Assembly (NCBI GenBank): GCA_029260135.1
Contig: JAJDDV010000024.1
Location: 1 to 64,000 of the forward strand
DNA: 64,000 nucleotides
Direction: 5' to 3'
Source of the DNA: Phycisphaerae bacterium
GTDB lineage: Bacteria; Planctomycetota; Phycisphaerae; UBA1845
The notes under the pieces are model-generated. The model made no database searches. It saw only the letters and a program-made list of their open reading frames with translations, and was not told where the DNA came from. Both the position numbers and the translations under genes were made by a program. The stretch's first letter is position 1, and each line of letters starts with the position of its first letter. Shown in pieces: positions 1 to 10,700 of this stretch.

Positions 1-661
1 GGACACTCGCAGGAATGACTGTTACTGTGAAGAAGGCGATTCCAAGTGCCAGCCCCTTCAATGCGCCCCTCAGTCCTCGACGTCGAGCGGCCACCTCAGG
101 AGGTACGATCACCGCGCCGCATTCCGGACAGCGCGCACCAATCTCAAGTGTTCGAAGATCGTATCCGCACGAATGGCAGGGCGACAAACACACGACCCGG
201 CGCGCGTCCAGCAGACTCGGCTCACTTGCGAGAATAGGGAGGTCGCAACTTGGGCAGGTTGAGCCGACATGTTCGCCTTCGAGATCGTAACCACATTTTC
301 GGCAAAAGCACCCCAGCCTCATCTTCCGCAGATCGGGATCTTCTTCCGTTGAAAAACGGCCCGCGGACTCTTGACGGCCGGATCCGGCACACGTTTCGCA
401 CGCCGTCCACAGTAGGCTCTTCCATGACCAGACCATTAATGCAAGCCCGCTAACGACAAGAAAGAAGGTCGTCTGAAGGTCATGCGAGTTCAGTTGGCGC
501 AACAACGACCGGAAGTCATGAACGCCTATCCAAATGAGCCCCATGCCAAGTCCCGTGCAGATCACAGGGGGCCAGAGACTGGCGGTCCGCCCGCTCCCGC
601 CACAGATCGAACACTGATTCTTAGCTTGCGCTACCAAGGCCGACTCCAAAGACGTCGCCAA
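1..661 (-). CDS. Membrane protein with four CxxC zinc-ribbon-like pairs, C-terminus off the window edge
   Basis: An open frame with no stop runs from about 680 off the left edge. No ATG lies near its 5' end; TTG at 661 is the most upstream plausible start, and an internal ATG lies near 543. Seen in order: CSICGGSG, a hydrophobic segment (SLWPPVICTGLGMGLIWIGV), a second one (TTFFLVVSGLALMVW), CETCAGSG, then two Cys4 knuckles (CRKCGYDLEG...CPSC and CHSCGYDLRT...CPEC), and a third hydrophobic stretch entering the edge. CxxCxGSG resembles DnaJ zinc-finger modules, and the CGYDLR...CPECG knuckle is very frequent in planctomycete proteins of unknown function. The role is unknown. The repeated Cys pairs on both sides of the internal ATG argue that translation starts upstream of it. 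It lies downstream of the Rhs locus on the same strand. Confidence 0.6.
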   Translation of the reverse strand, partial: MATSLESALVAQAKNQCSICGGSGRTASLWPPVICTGLGMGLIWIGVHDFRSLLRQLNSHDLQTTFFLVVSGLALMVWSWKSLLWTACETCAGSGRQESAGRFSTEEDPDLRKMRLGCFCRKCGYDLEGEHVGSTCPSCDLPILASEPSLLDARRVVCLSPCHSCGYDLRTLEIGARCPECGAVIVPPEVAARRRGLRGALKGLALGIAFFTVTVIPASV

Positions 662-691
662 CCCTAACCAACGCCGCCTCAGGGTGCGAAG

Positions 692-1018
692 TCAGAAGTT
701 ATTGTCTATTGTCCACATCACCGAGTCAAGAATCCCAGCGTACGCGGCGGTGGATGCGACGAACGGTGACGAGATCCATGCGACTGGGCCGTCTGTAAAC
801 CGTCGGACGCTCCGAATGACTTTGTTGAACTTCCGGATGTACTTGAGAGTCTTGCCTTTGGCTGCGAGCGGATCGACCCATAGGCCTTGGAAGAGGTGGA
901 AGGACTCGAGGGGGTTGCGCGGGCGAGGCCCACAACGTTGTGGTTGGCGTCTTGGAGGACGTACCGCACCGTTCCGGGTCCGGCGCCAGTGTCGGGCGTG
1001 ATCTGGGCGACGAGCCCT
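692..1018 (-). pseudogene. Displaced, frameshifted Rhs tip with a different C-terminus
   Basis: Reading leftward, the sequence first gives LVAQITPDT then VRYVLQDANHNVVG, which matches residues just before the Rhs core end in the large gene at 1704-12068. About 40 codons present there (including the RYRYTPYGRL segment) are missing, and the frame shifts. It resumes as PLESFHLFQGLWVDPL and then departs completely into about 56 unrelated residues ending ...VMWTIDNNF at a stop. There is no start codon of its own. This is the pattern of an orphan Rhs C-terminal module left downstream of an active rhs gene, as known from enterobacterial rhs loci. The novel tail is short and has no motif I recognise. 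It is probably not translated unless recombined onto the main gene. Confidence 0.75.
868..1014. repeat. Direct repeat of the Rhs core tip (partner 2621-2867)
   Basis: Bases 868-914 are identical to 2621-2667 (47 of 47). Bases 935-1014 are closely similar to 2787-2867. The 119-base stretch 2668-2786 of the intact copy is replaced here by about 20 bases. These are the homologous blocks through which the displaced tip could recombine with the large Rhs gene. Confidence 0.85.
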
Positions 1019-1096
1019 CCACTCGCTCGCTTCGTGCTCGCTCAATGCGGGGGGGGCGCGGGCCTGGCATGAACATCCTGAGACCGAGTCGAAGCG

Positions 1097-1672
1097 CTAG
1101 AGCTGCAAACGTTCAAATTCGGTGAGGCGCGTGAATTCGAAGTTCTTGACCTTGGCCTTCTCCAGCGCCTTCTTCACTGGCTCAACGACGAACACACACC
1201 CCCAATCTTCGGGCATGAAGATATCACTGCCATCCCAGGTCTCGGGGGCAAAGTAGAGGCCAATCCACCGCTGGACGTTCGGGCCGCCGGGAACACGCGG
1301 CGGCCGCGGTTCAAGCGAGCTTCGCGCATTGTCGATAGGTCCACACCGCCCGGTTACGGCGAAGCCGTGGTACCCCTCTATCTTCTCGCCACTCTTGCCG
1401 TGGATATCCAGTGGATACGTGGCCCAGCCGGTGACACCTCCATCGCGAAGAATCTGTATGACACGCCCGGAATACGCCACCACACCAATCACTTCCGTCC
1501 CGATGGCATCGCGCGGTTTCCCTCCGCTTGAATACTCAAGGACCACTGGGACGGATGGGAGCGTTTCGGCTCTGAGGAAGGCAAACGGATCCGCAATATC
1601 GTTGCGTGGGCAAAGATGCAGGGCGCCGTGCATGAGCGCGTCGCTCATGACGTATAACTCATCGAACTCCAT
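1097..1672 (-). CDS. Probable immunity protein of the Rhs toxin (191 aa)
   Basis: Starts with MEFDELYVMSD; a GAAAGG Shine-Dalgarno sequence (1680-1685) lies 7 bases before the ATG. It begins 31 bases after the Rhs stop codon on the same strand, the usual place for a cognate immunity gene. No signal peptide or membrane segment is visible, so it should be cytoplasmic, as expected for neutralising a nuclease. The C-terminal half contains WDGSDIF, then a hydrophobic strand and VKKALEKAKVKNFEF. That pattern resembles the DUF1629/Imm11-type immunity family, where a GSDIF-like motif precedes a helix of this kind; this is recognition by eye, not a search. Without the toxin context it would be an uncharacterised protein. 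Confidence 0.7.
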   Translation of the reverse strand: MEFDELYVMSDALMHGALHLCPRNDIADPFAFLRAETLPSVPVVLEYSSGGKPRDAIGTEVIGVVAYSGRVIQILRDGGVTGWATYPLDIHGKSGEKIEGYHGFAVTGRCGPIDNARSSLEPRPPRVPGGPNVQRWIGLYFAPETWDGSDIFMPEDWGCVFVVEPVKKALEKAKVKNFEFTRLTEFERLQL

Positions 1673-1679
1673 GTCACAA

Positions 1680-1685
1680 CCTTTC
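1680..1685 (-). promoter_or_regulatory. Ribosome binding site fixing the immunity gene start
   Basis: GAAAGG, 7 bases before the ATG at 1672. It favours this start over in-frame codons further upstream that overlap the end of the Rhs gene. Confidence 0.6.
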
Positions 1686-1703
1686 GGGAACCTAGCATCA
1701 CGA

Positions 1704-4700
1704 TCAGTCAAACAGCACCTCAAAACCGTAATCGTGCGCCAGTTTCTTGGCAAAGTCCAGAACGTCTCTCCTCGTTTTGCTCCCAGCCCTAAAGAACGTG
1801 CGCCACTCCTCGTTGTAGGCGTACGCTGCGCTTCGGTGGGCCGTCTTTTCCCACCAGGAACCGTAGATCGGCTTGTGGATATTCTTGACTCCTGCGGTCT
1901 TGAAGAAGGACTCGAATTTGACGGGTAGAACGTGATGGGCCTCGAATCCTCGGCCCGGATTCCAGCCTGTAAGGACCTTCAAGTTGTGCCGCAGATATCG
2001 TCTCTTGTACGGCTTGAACCTTCCAGCGAACTTCGCCCCCGTCTTCATCGCGGCAAACCACTTGGCAGATTTTCCGAGTGTCTTTGCTGCCTTGAGCAAG
2101 GTTGCCGCTCCAGAGATTCCGCCGAGCCCGACTGTCAGGTAGTCCATGAGGCCACCACGACCACTCCGGATGACGGAAACGGCTCTTGCAGCCTCGACGA
2201 TGCCGTATCCGGGTATCAGTGACAGGGCAATATCCGATGCTGTTTGCAGACCCAGTGACGCCCATCTCGCGCCTTCGTTGAGCATTCCCAGAGTGGCGAT
2301 CTTGTGACCCGTGAGTTCGTCCTCGTAGTCCTCCGTCTCCAATACCCAGTCGAAGTCAGCCATGCGAAGGCCCGTCGGATCGATGCGATTTACTGGGTTT
2401 GATCCGACGAACTGGTAGAGGTTTAGGCCGTCGGCGTATTGGGTGGATGCGGAGAGGGATGCGAAGACGGCTCGGGTTTGGCCGTTCATGGCCAGGGCGT
2501 TTGCGATGGCGAGGGCTTGGCCGTTGGGGTCGTTTTGGAGGAAGCGGCCTGTGCCGGGGTCGTATTCTCGGGCTCGGGCGTTGTAGAGGACGAGCCCGGT
2601 GCTGAGTGGGTTGGCCGACAGCGGATCGACCCATAGGCCTTGGAAGAGGTGGAAGGACTCGAGGGGGCTTGGGCCGGTTGCGTCGAGGGGGGCGCCGTCA
2701 CCGTCCTCTGCGTGGGTGAGGCGGCCGTAAGGGGTGTAGCGGTATTGGCGGATCAGCTCGCCGTCGCAGGCGCGAGTGATCCCTACGACGTTGTGGTTGG
2801 CGTCCTGAAGGACGTAGCGTACGCTATTGGGATTGTCGACGGTGTCGGGCGTGATCTGGGCGACGAGTTCGTCAATGTAGTCGAGGCCATAGACGAAGCG
2901 GCGCCAGAGCTTGACCTCGGTGGGGGTGGGCGTATCGGACCTGCGGACCTGGTCTTTGTCGGGCGAGCTTGCGACGACGTCCTTGAGGATTTGGCCTTGC
3001 TCGTCCGTTGCACCGGGGTTAGGTGTTCCCTTTGCGGAGCTCTCGGGCGAGTCTTTGACCAGCTTCGCGAACAAGCTTGGCGGTAGTTTGCCTGTTTTGT
3101 CTTTGTTCGGTTGATCGGAGCCCGCCTCGGTGATGCGCTTGTTCTCCTCGCCGCCACGCGGAGGCGGCGGTGGAGGCGGCGGGCTATAGGAGCAGTCATC
3201 GATGGTGTAGTCGCCGGGAAGAGGGTCGCCGGCGATCACCCTGCGATGCACTTCAACAATCCGATCACCATCGTAGTAGTAGTAGTCGACGGGGGTGAAG
3301 CTGTTAGCGGCGTCGCGATTGACCGAATCGGATTTCAGGATACGGCGGCCGAGCGCGTCGTAGCTGAATGCGGCAACCCAATCTCCTGTGATTTTATCAT
3401 GGACCTGGGTCAAACGTTTGAGCGCGTCGTAGGTGTATGTGTGGGTTCCGTCGTCGGTGAGGTTTCCGGTATCGTCATAGTTGAAGTTGGTGTTAACACC
3501 CTCAACGGTACGGGTGGTGATTCTGTTGTTGGGAGCGACTGCGTGGTGCTCGCTCCGTAATGTGAGCTCGCTGGGTTGTTGCCCAGGTATGAGGTTATTC
3601 GGCGTGTAGTCGAAGACGCTGCCAGCGGCGGCGTTTACTCCCGACCAGTTACCCAAGAGATCGAGCGCCCACAGGCGTCCCGTCGGATCTCCCTCGCCGG
3701 CACCCGGCGTCGAAATTACACTCGACGTAGTGCTCAGTTCTCCGGATTCCGCGTAACGAAGTCGATTGAAATTGTCGTAGCTGTAAAGATATGAATGCTT
3801 GTTGGCGTCCGCGCTCTGCTCAATCCGGACAAAAAGACGGTTGCCGGACCTGTCGTAACCATATTCGTAACGATGAAGCGCTGACGCCGCTTGGGGAACA
3901 TGGTTCTCAAAGGTCAGATTTGTGATTCGACCGAAAGGATCGGTTCCGGCGAGGTACGACGGGATCTCTGGGTCATTACTGTCGAAGGCTGCAATCTGAT
4001 GATCGACCTTCATGACACCGGTACCGGGGCCCCACGTCTTGGCCTTGGTGCGTCCACCGCCGGTCATTTCGTACTGGATGAATTCCTGGTCGAGATCGTC
4101 CGTGATGGCGGTCTTGCGGTTGATGTAGTCCTCGGCGGACCCAGCAGCCCCATAGACGAATTTCGTGAGGACCTGGGAATTGACTCCGCCGTCCTCTTCG
4201 ATCGCGATGTCCAGCAGTCGGTTGTGGGTGAGCGGACCCGCAACAGTGGAGGGCTTGACGTGCTGCCAGTTGTATTTGAGGGATCTCGTCTGGGTGGAGT
4301 CGCTGTAGTCGATGATCTGCCGGTCCTCGATCAGATTACCGGCCCCGTCATGTATCAGGAATACGACGCTCTCTCGGGCGATGGAAGCACTTGACTGCTT
4401 GGCCCAGAACGAGCGCTGATCCGGCTCGTCTTGATAGTAGATGTCAAGGAATTCGAAAGAGTTGTCCACATCGGTAGCGCTCGAGATGTCAGCGTGGACG
4501 TTGGTTAGCCTTCCACCCGGGTGGCCGAACGTGTAATCAAGTACCACTCCGCGCTGGTCGGTACGCTGGACAGGGTTGCCTTCAAGAGAGTACCTGAATG
4601 TGACGACGTCCGTGTCGCTTGGCGCTCCGCTGGCATCCGGATAGAGAATCTGTTTGACGAGATTGGGCGCGGTTGCTGCCGGTGAGGTATCCATCGCGGC

Positions 4701-7700
4701 GTGCGTACGATCATTGAGGATGTCGGCGCCGTAGACGTATCGCGTGGCGTGGCGTTCCATGCCGGCGGGCACTGTAACGCCGGTTGCGGCATAGTCGTTG
4801 GCAGCGTCCTCGGTCCATATGAAGCTATCGGGTGTGAGGTGCGGCGCAAATGTTGAGGACAGGCTCGGATCCTCCGGGACGACGGCGACGATCATGTCTT
4901 GGAGGCCGCCGCGTGTGTAATGGTACGCAGTATAGCGAATGGGCCTCGCGCCGTAGTGTGTCAGACTGTCCCACGTGTCCTGATCCGCCGCGACGTTCTC
5001 GATGTCGTCCCAGTTTTCGGCGACGAGTGTGGTGCGGCCTAGGAGGTCGTACCAGGTGCGCGTGACGATTCCGCGGGGGTCTTGCGACCAGATGCGGCGG
5101 CTTGCGCGGTCGTAGCCGTAGCGGGTGACGATGGCGGAAGTGTCTGCGTCGTTGATCTGGTATTTCGATCCGGTCCAGGTTGGCGGCTGAGCGGCATCGT
5201 AGACCGGTTTGTTGTCTTCCGTGTCAACGTTAGTAAAGCCATCGTCGCCGTGCGTGCCGTAGTTGGCGGTTGCGATGAGGCGTTTGGCCTGGTCGTACCA
5301 GTTGTGCGTGTAGGTGATGACGGCGTTGGATGTTGCCGGGTCATCATCAATTGCACCCGTTTCGGAAGTGTTGAGGCGGTCGTAATGGGTCTGGGTCTTG
5401 ACGTTGCCGAAGGCGTCGTAGTCGGTCACGGTGCGGGTCAGCTCCACGCCGGCTGTCGTGTCTGCTGATCCCGGGGCCTGGGAGTCTTCGCGTGACCAGT
5501 GTGATGTTTTGGTCCTGCGGCCTAGTGGATCGTAGGTGTTGAGGATGAGGCCGTTCTGACTGAGCTCGGCGGTGACGCGGTTGAGGTCGTCTCGGTAGGT
5601 TCGCGTGAAGGTGTAGCTGTTACCTGTGCTATCATCGATGTTGTAGGAGCGTTGTTCGTAGGGTCGGCCTCGTTCGTCGTAAAAGGTCCGGGAGAGGGTG
5701 AGGGGTTGTGGATTGCTGGTGAGGATTTCGATTGTGGCGTCGTCGGTGTCGAGGTCTGCCCAGCTCTCGATGGTGGCGACGTCGGGCTCGCCGGTTGACC
5801 AGGTGGCCACGAGTAGGGGTCGATCGAGGTTGTCGAAGACGACGGAGGTTGCACTTGCGAGGAGGGGGGTGGCGGCGGTTCCTCCGCCGTATCCGACGGC
5901 GACTTCTTTGGCGAGTACGGTTCGTCCTCGCCAGTCGTAGAGGTATTGTGAGTCGCGGCTGTCGGTGGATGGGGTGTAGGCGGTGTTGCAGTCTTCGGCG
6001 TTTCCGGTGAAGCGCCGAGTGCGGACGAGTTTTCCGGCGTTGTTGGGGAAGTTGTCGTTGCAGGGTTTGGTGGTGCAGGATTCCTGCCCTCGCCATGGGC
6101 TATGCTCGCAGGTGGCGTCGCCGTCGTTGTAGAGGCGTTGCTCGACGAGGAGCATGTCGTCTTGTCCGGTGTTGATACCGGAGCCGTCGGGTGCTGGGGG
6201 GAACCAGTCGTCGCAGTCGTCTGTCGAGCCGCGGAAGACTTTGGCGAGTCGGCGTTTTGCGTCGAAGAGGTATCGGCTGATGGTACCGTCGGGTTCTTTC
6301 TTGCGGGCGATGCGGTCTTCCATGTCGTAGGTGAATTCTTTGACGACTTGTGCTCGTTCTTCATTGAAGTTGCCTTGGTCGTCGAGCGTGCTGAAATCGT
6401 TGTAGATGATCTCTTTGGTTGGTTTGAGTGTGGAGGCCTGGGTGTATTTCTTGAAGCTGCGGGCGAGGGTGATGATGCTGTTGGTGCCTGTCTTGCCGAT
6501 CCACTTGTCGGTGCCCGGGTAGGCGGGTTCAACACCGGTTTGCAGTTGAAGATTCTGGGGATCGCCTGGGTTGTTCGGGTCCTCACAGTCTTGAGCGGTG
6601 CAATCCCATGCATCTCCCGTGTACCAGCTTGAGACGGGGTTGCTCGCGTTCACGCCGCCGTCGCGGGTGTGGTCGAGCAGTGAGACATGCCAGCCGAAGT
6701 CGCGGACCTGTGCGTTTTCGGCGCCGAACCTGTTGTTGGTCCAGGTGGGGTCGCTGGAGATGATGCGTTCTTCGATGAACCGTCCGCCGCCGTCGAAGAC
6801 GCGGACGGTGGTTGTTCCGTGGACGACGTCTACAGTTTCAGCGGGAACCGTGGCGTGATCCGTGGTTCCGGCGAAGGAGTACTCCATTTGATAGGTGTGG
6901 CGGTCTTCCCAGCCGATGCGCGTTCTTTGGCCTTCCTTGTATGTGATCTTGGGATTGAGGATGCGGAAGTCGGTTCTGACGGCGTCGTGATCCGTGTGGT
7001 CGGGGTCGGGCGAGAAGTTGCCGGGGGGCGTCTTGCCCTGTCGACGCGAAGTGAGGAATCCTGCGTTGTCGTAGATGCTTCGCGTGATGAGGTTCTCGGC
7101 AGGGTTTTCCAGCGTTGCCTCTGGCCGGCGCTGAAGGTACTGGTCCGGATTCAGGTCGGTGATATCAGATGCAAGCAGTGCGCTATCAGGATTCGTCAGT
7201 AAGCCGGGATCGAAGTCTTCGATCTGCAGGGCCAATCGCCCCATGGCGTCGTATCCGGCGTATGTGATGTAGAAGGGACCGCCGTTGCCTGGCGTGGGTG
7301 GATTGCTGGCGGCGTCTCCGGCGCCGCTTCCGTAGAGTCTGATTCGGCCATTGAGGTCGAAGAACCAGATTTCGAGGGCGGCGTTTCCGGTGCCGCCACG
7401 GGCTGGTTGGACGACTTCGTGCCACCGCCATTTCCATTTGACTCGTTCTTGCTCGCCGTTTCCGTCGTCGTAGAATTCGTATGCGTAGCGAACTTTGCTG
7501 ACGCCGTCTCCCTCTTCGCCTTCGCCGCCCACGGGACTGTTGGGACTTGGTATCTGTTTGACGGTGACGGGGTTGTCGTTTCGCAGGTCGATTCCGGTGA
7601 GGTAGTCATAGGCTTGGGTTCCTTCCGCTCCTTCGTAGCATTCGGGGTCGGTCTCGGGGTTGCAGGATGCATCTGCGGTGCCGCTACAGTAGGCATAACC

Positions 7701-10700
7701 GATCAGGCCGGTTGGGTCGTGAATGCAATCGGTGCAATCGTTGGGTGAGAAGGAGAAGTCGTTGCCTTTGATGGCTGAGTAGTAGTGGGCTTCGACCTCC
7801 GGCAGGTCTTTGACGGGTTCGGCGCAGCCGGGGCCGTCCGGGCAGCGATCGAGGTGCTGCGTGACGCTCATGATGTCGAGTTGTTCGGGTCGTACGCGCT
7901 GTACGGGCACCTCTTCGAGGACCTCGGGGGTTCTACACTGTTGACTGTAGACGTTTCCGCCGGCGGAACCTTTCGCCACACCGCGCAGCACGGAGTGCCA
8001 GCCTCCCTGTCCGCCGAAGAGTTGTGTGATGACGCGTCCGGTGCTTTTGACGTAGCCGGCGCCCATTTCGCGCAGGCCTGCCACCCAGCTCTCGTCGTAG
8101 ACGTGCGGGGATTGACCGCGGCGGTTGACGAGTTCGTATCGTTGGTCATCAATCAGATGGGTTTGGATTCCGTCGTAGCCGGGCGTGAGAATCAGGCGGT
8201 CGCTCAGGGCGATGCCATAGAAGTTCATCACGACGACGCGACGGGTCTTTACCTTGACGGGGATCTTGAGGTAGTGGGAGGAGGCCTCGTAGCGGTCGGC
8301 GCCGACGAAGGGCGTCGGTTCGCGGTCGGCGGGGTCGAGCACGAGCTTGAAGTCATCTTCGTAGATGTAGAAATCGCTGGGGCCGTCTTCGGGGTTGCAG
8401 ATCGGGTCGGTCGGGTTGAACTCGCAGTCCGTTTGCTCGACCAGTTCGTCGACGATCGTGATGTTGTGCGGATCTTGGTAGGACTGAATATGTGCGTCGT
8501 CCGCGTAGACACCGGATGCTGCGCCGAGGTAGTCGAAGCGGTAGAGGTGCATCTCGCCGTCGGCACCTCGGGTGCGGGCGGTCTTGATCATGTACTTGCG
8601 GAACCGCGGCTGTGCATCTGAGACGCCGAGCTGGCGGAGGACCGTCTGGTTCTCGGCGTAACCGCCGTAGCAGGTACACTCGGGGTCGTCACACGCCGTG
8701 TTCTCGCCGCAGCGCCAACGGCTGAGACACCAGCCGCAATCGTCGCGTAGAAGATCGCTGCAGTCCGGATCCGCGTGGAGTTCCTCGGAGTATTGGATCG
8801 TCCACCAATCATAGCCGTCGCAGGCGTTTTCCGGGAGGTAGTGAAAGGGATTGTTCAGGTCGATGGGGGGTGACAGGGGCAAGCATTCAGCTACCGCCTC
8901 CGACGACGGACCAATGTAGGGCGGTTCCGCGTAGCACATCGGTAGCCCTTCGTCGGGGACGGGGGCATCGTTGATGCGCGGGTTGTAGTAGGTGTACCAT
9001 TGCGAGGCGTAGTTGATCAGCGGCTTTCCGCCGACTGCGTGCATATCAGAATACTTCAGGATGTCGTCGGCATTCACGATGTCGGAGTCGGCTTCGATCA
9101 GGGCTTGTACGGAAGCCGGATCGAACACGGCCTTGAGGAATCCGAAATCGTTGTATCGATACAACCAGACTTGCTCGATGTAGTTGGACGGATCGGTACT
9201 GTCGGGTCTGACGCGAACAATGCGTTTGATGAGGTGGACATCTGACGGCGCACTCGCGTCCACTGCTTCGGGAGCGCCAGGGATGACGGCTCGTTCGCCG
9301 CGTGGGCCGCGGAACTTCGGGTTCGGCAGGCAGTCGGGATGGACGTTCGCCTCGTTCGGTTCGTTCGGCACATCAAAGCTCTGCGAGCTTTCTTCAACGA
9401 CGCATGCTGCAAAAGGCTCATCAAGGCCCGTGGTACACTTGCTCGTGCCACAGAAGAAAGACTCCATCACGTCATCGTCGGCGGAATCACATAGTCCGTT
9501 ACCGTTTCGGTCGTAGAACAGACTGTTGTTGCCGTCTCCATTGATGTCGGCTGAGAACGGCGGGAAGTAATAGTACTTGGGTTTACTAAGGACCGTTGGT
9601 GTGCCGAATGCGGCGTTTGTCGGATCGGGTTCGGCGTTGCGCTCGACGAGCAGCCAGTAAGGGTTGCTCCGCGCATAGACGTATTGGACTTGGTGGACCC
9701 ACGGGTCGCCGGAGGCTTCTATCGCGGGGCGACACCGGTCGGCATCGCCATCGCCCGGCAGGAGCGCCTGATGGGCCGCCGGAGCGTTCTTTGTGGACGG
9801 AGGAACAAAGGGGAATCGGCCGGATGCGCATTCACCCGCGGCCGCCCTGAGGTTGACGAGAAACGGGTTGTCCTTTCCATCCTCGTCGAAGATCGCGTCC
9901 TCGTCGTCGTCGTAGCGCGCAAAGTAGTCCAATGCGTAGTCTGAATTGGGGATAGCTTGCGTGGTGACCACTTGGTCGGAGTTTTCGTCTATGAGTCCGT
10001 CGCCGTCATCATCGATGCAGCAGAGCCCTGGGCACGTAGGCGCCTGTCCAGAAGCGTCGCCTTCATCCGAGCCTCGCGCCGGCCCCAACCGCGCCGGATC
10101 CGTGACGCCGTGCCAGCCGTAGTCCGAACAGGACGTGCCGCTGACTGCCGCGTTGTGCTCGGCTTTGTATTCAACCAGTCCATCTTCGTTGTCATCCCAC
10201 ATGTAAATGTCAGCTGCAACACATCCGTACCCGTATTCGTTTTCGGAGGGAGTGTAACCGAAAGTCTCGTTGCCAGTAGGCCAACGCCCCATACAATCGT
10301 ATTCCGGAAAACCGCCTGAGAGGACCTTGCCGCCGCCACAAATGCCACTTCCGAAGCCGCAGTGTTCATCGATCAGTCCGTCGCCGTCATCGTCAACACC
10401 GCAGATTCCGGGGCACCCATCCTCGTTTCGATCATGCACTTCGACCCCGGCTGCATTCTTGAGGTACTCGATGCCCTTGTTGACGCGTGCTCTGACGCCG
10501 ATATTGTCATATCCGATGTCGCTGCCCCAGACCGAGTAATCATCCTGAAACTCCGGTCCGTTGACTTGCTTCCATCCCTCGACTCCCCAGGCCTCCCGCC
10601 GGTAGGTCTGTACGGTGAGAAGTGTTGTCTCGTCGTTCAGCTCCGGAAGGCGGCCGATGCTCCACTCGGCTTGCGGAAGGTGCGAGTACAGCGACTTCCA

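Noticed and set aside
5522-6613. Minus-strand frame of 363 codons rich in Thr, Pro and Ser
   Set aside because: Out-of-frame shadow of the Rhs YD-repeat region with no recognisable domain.
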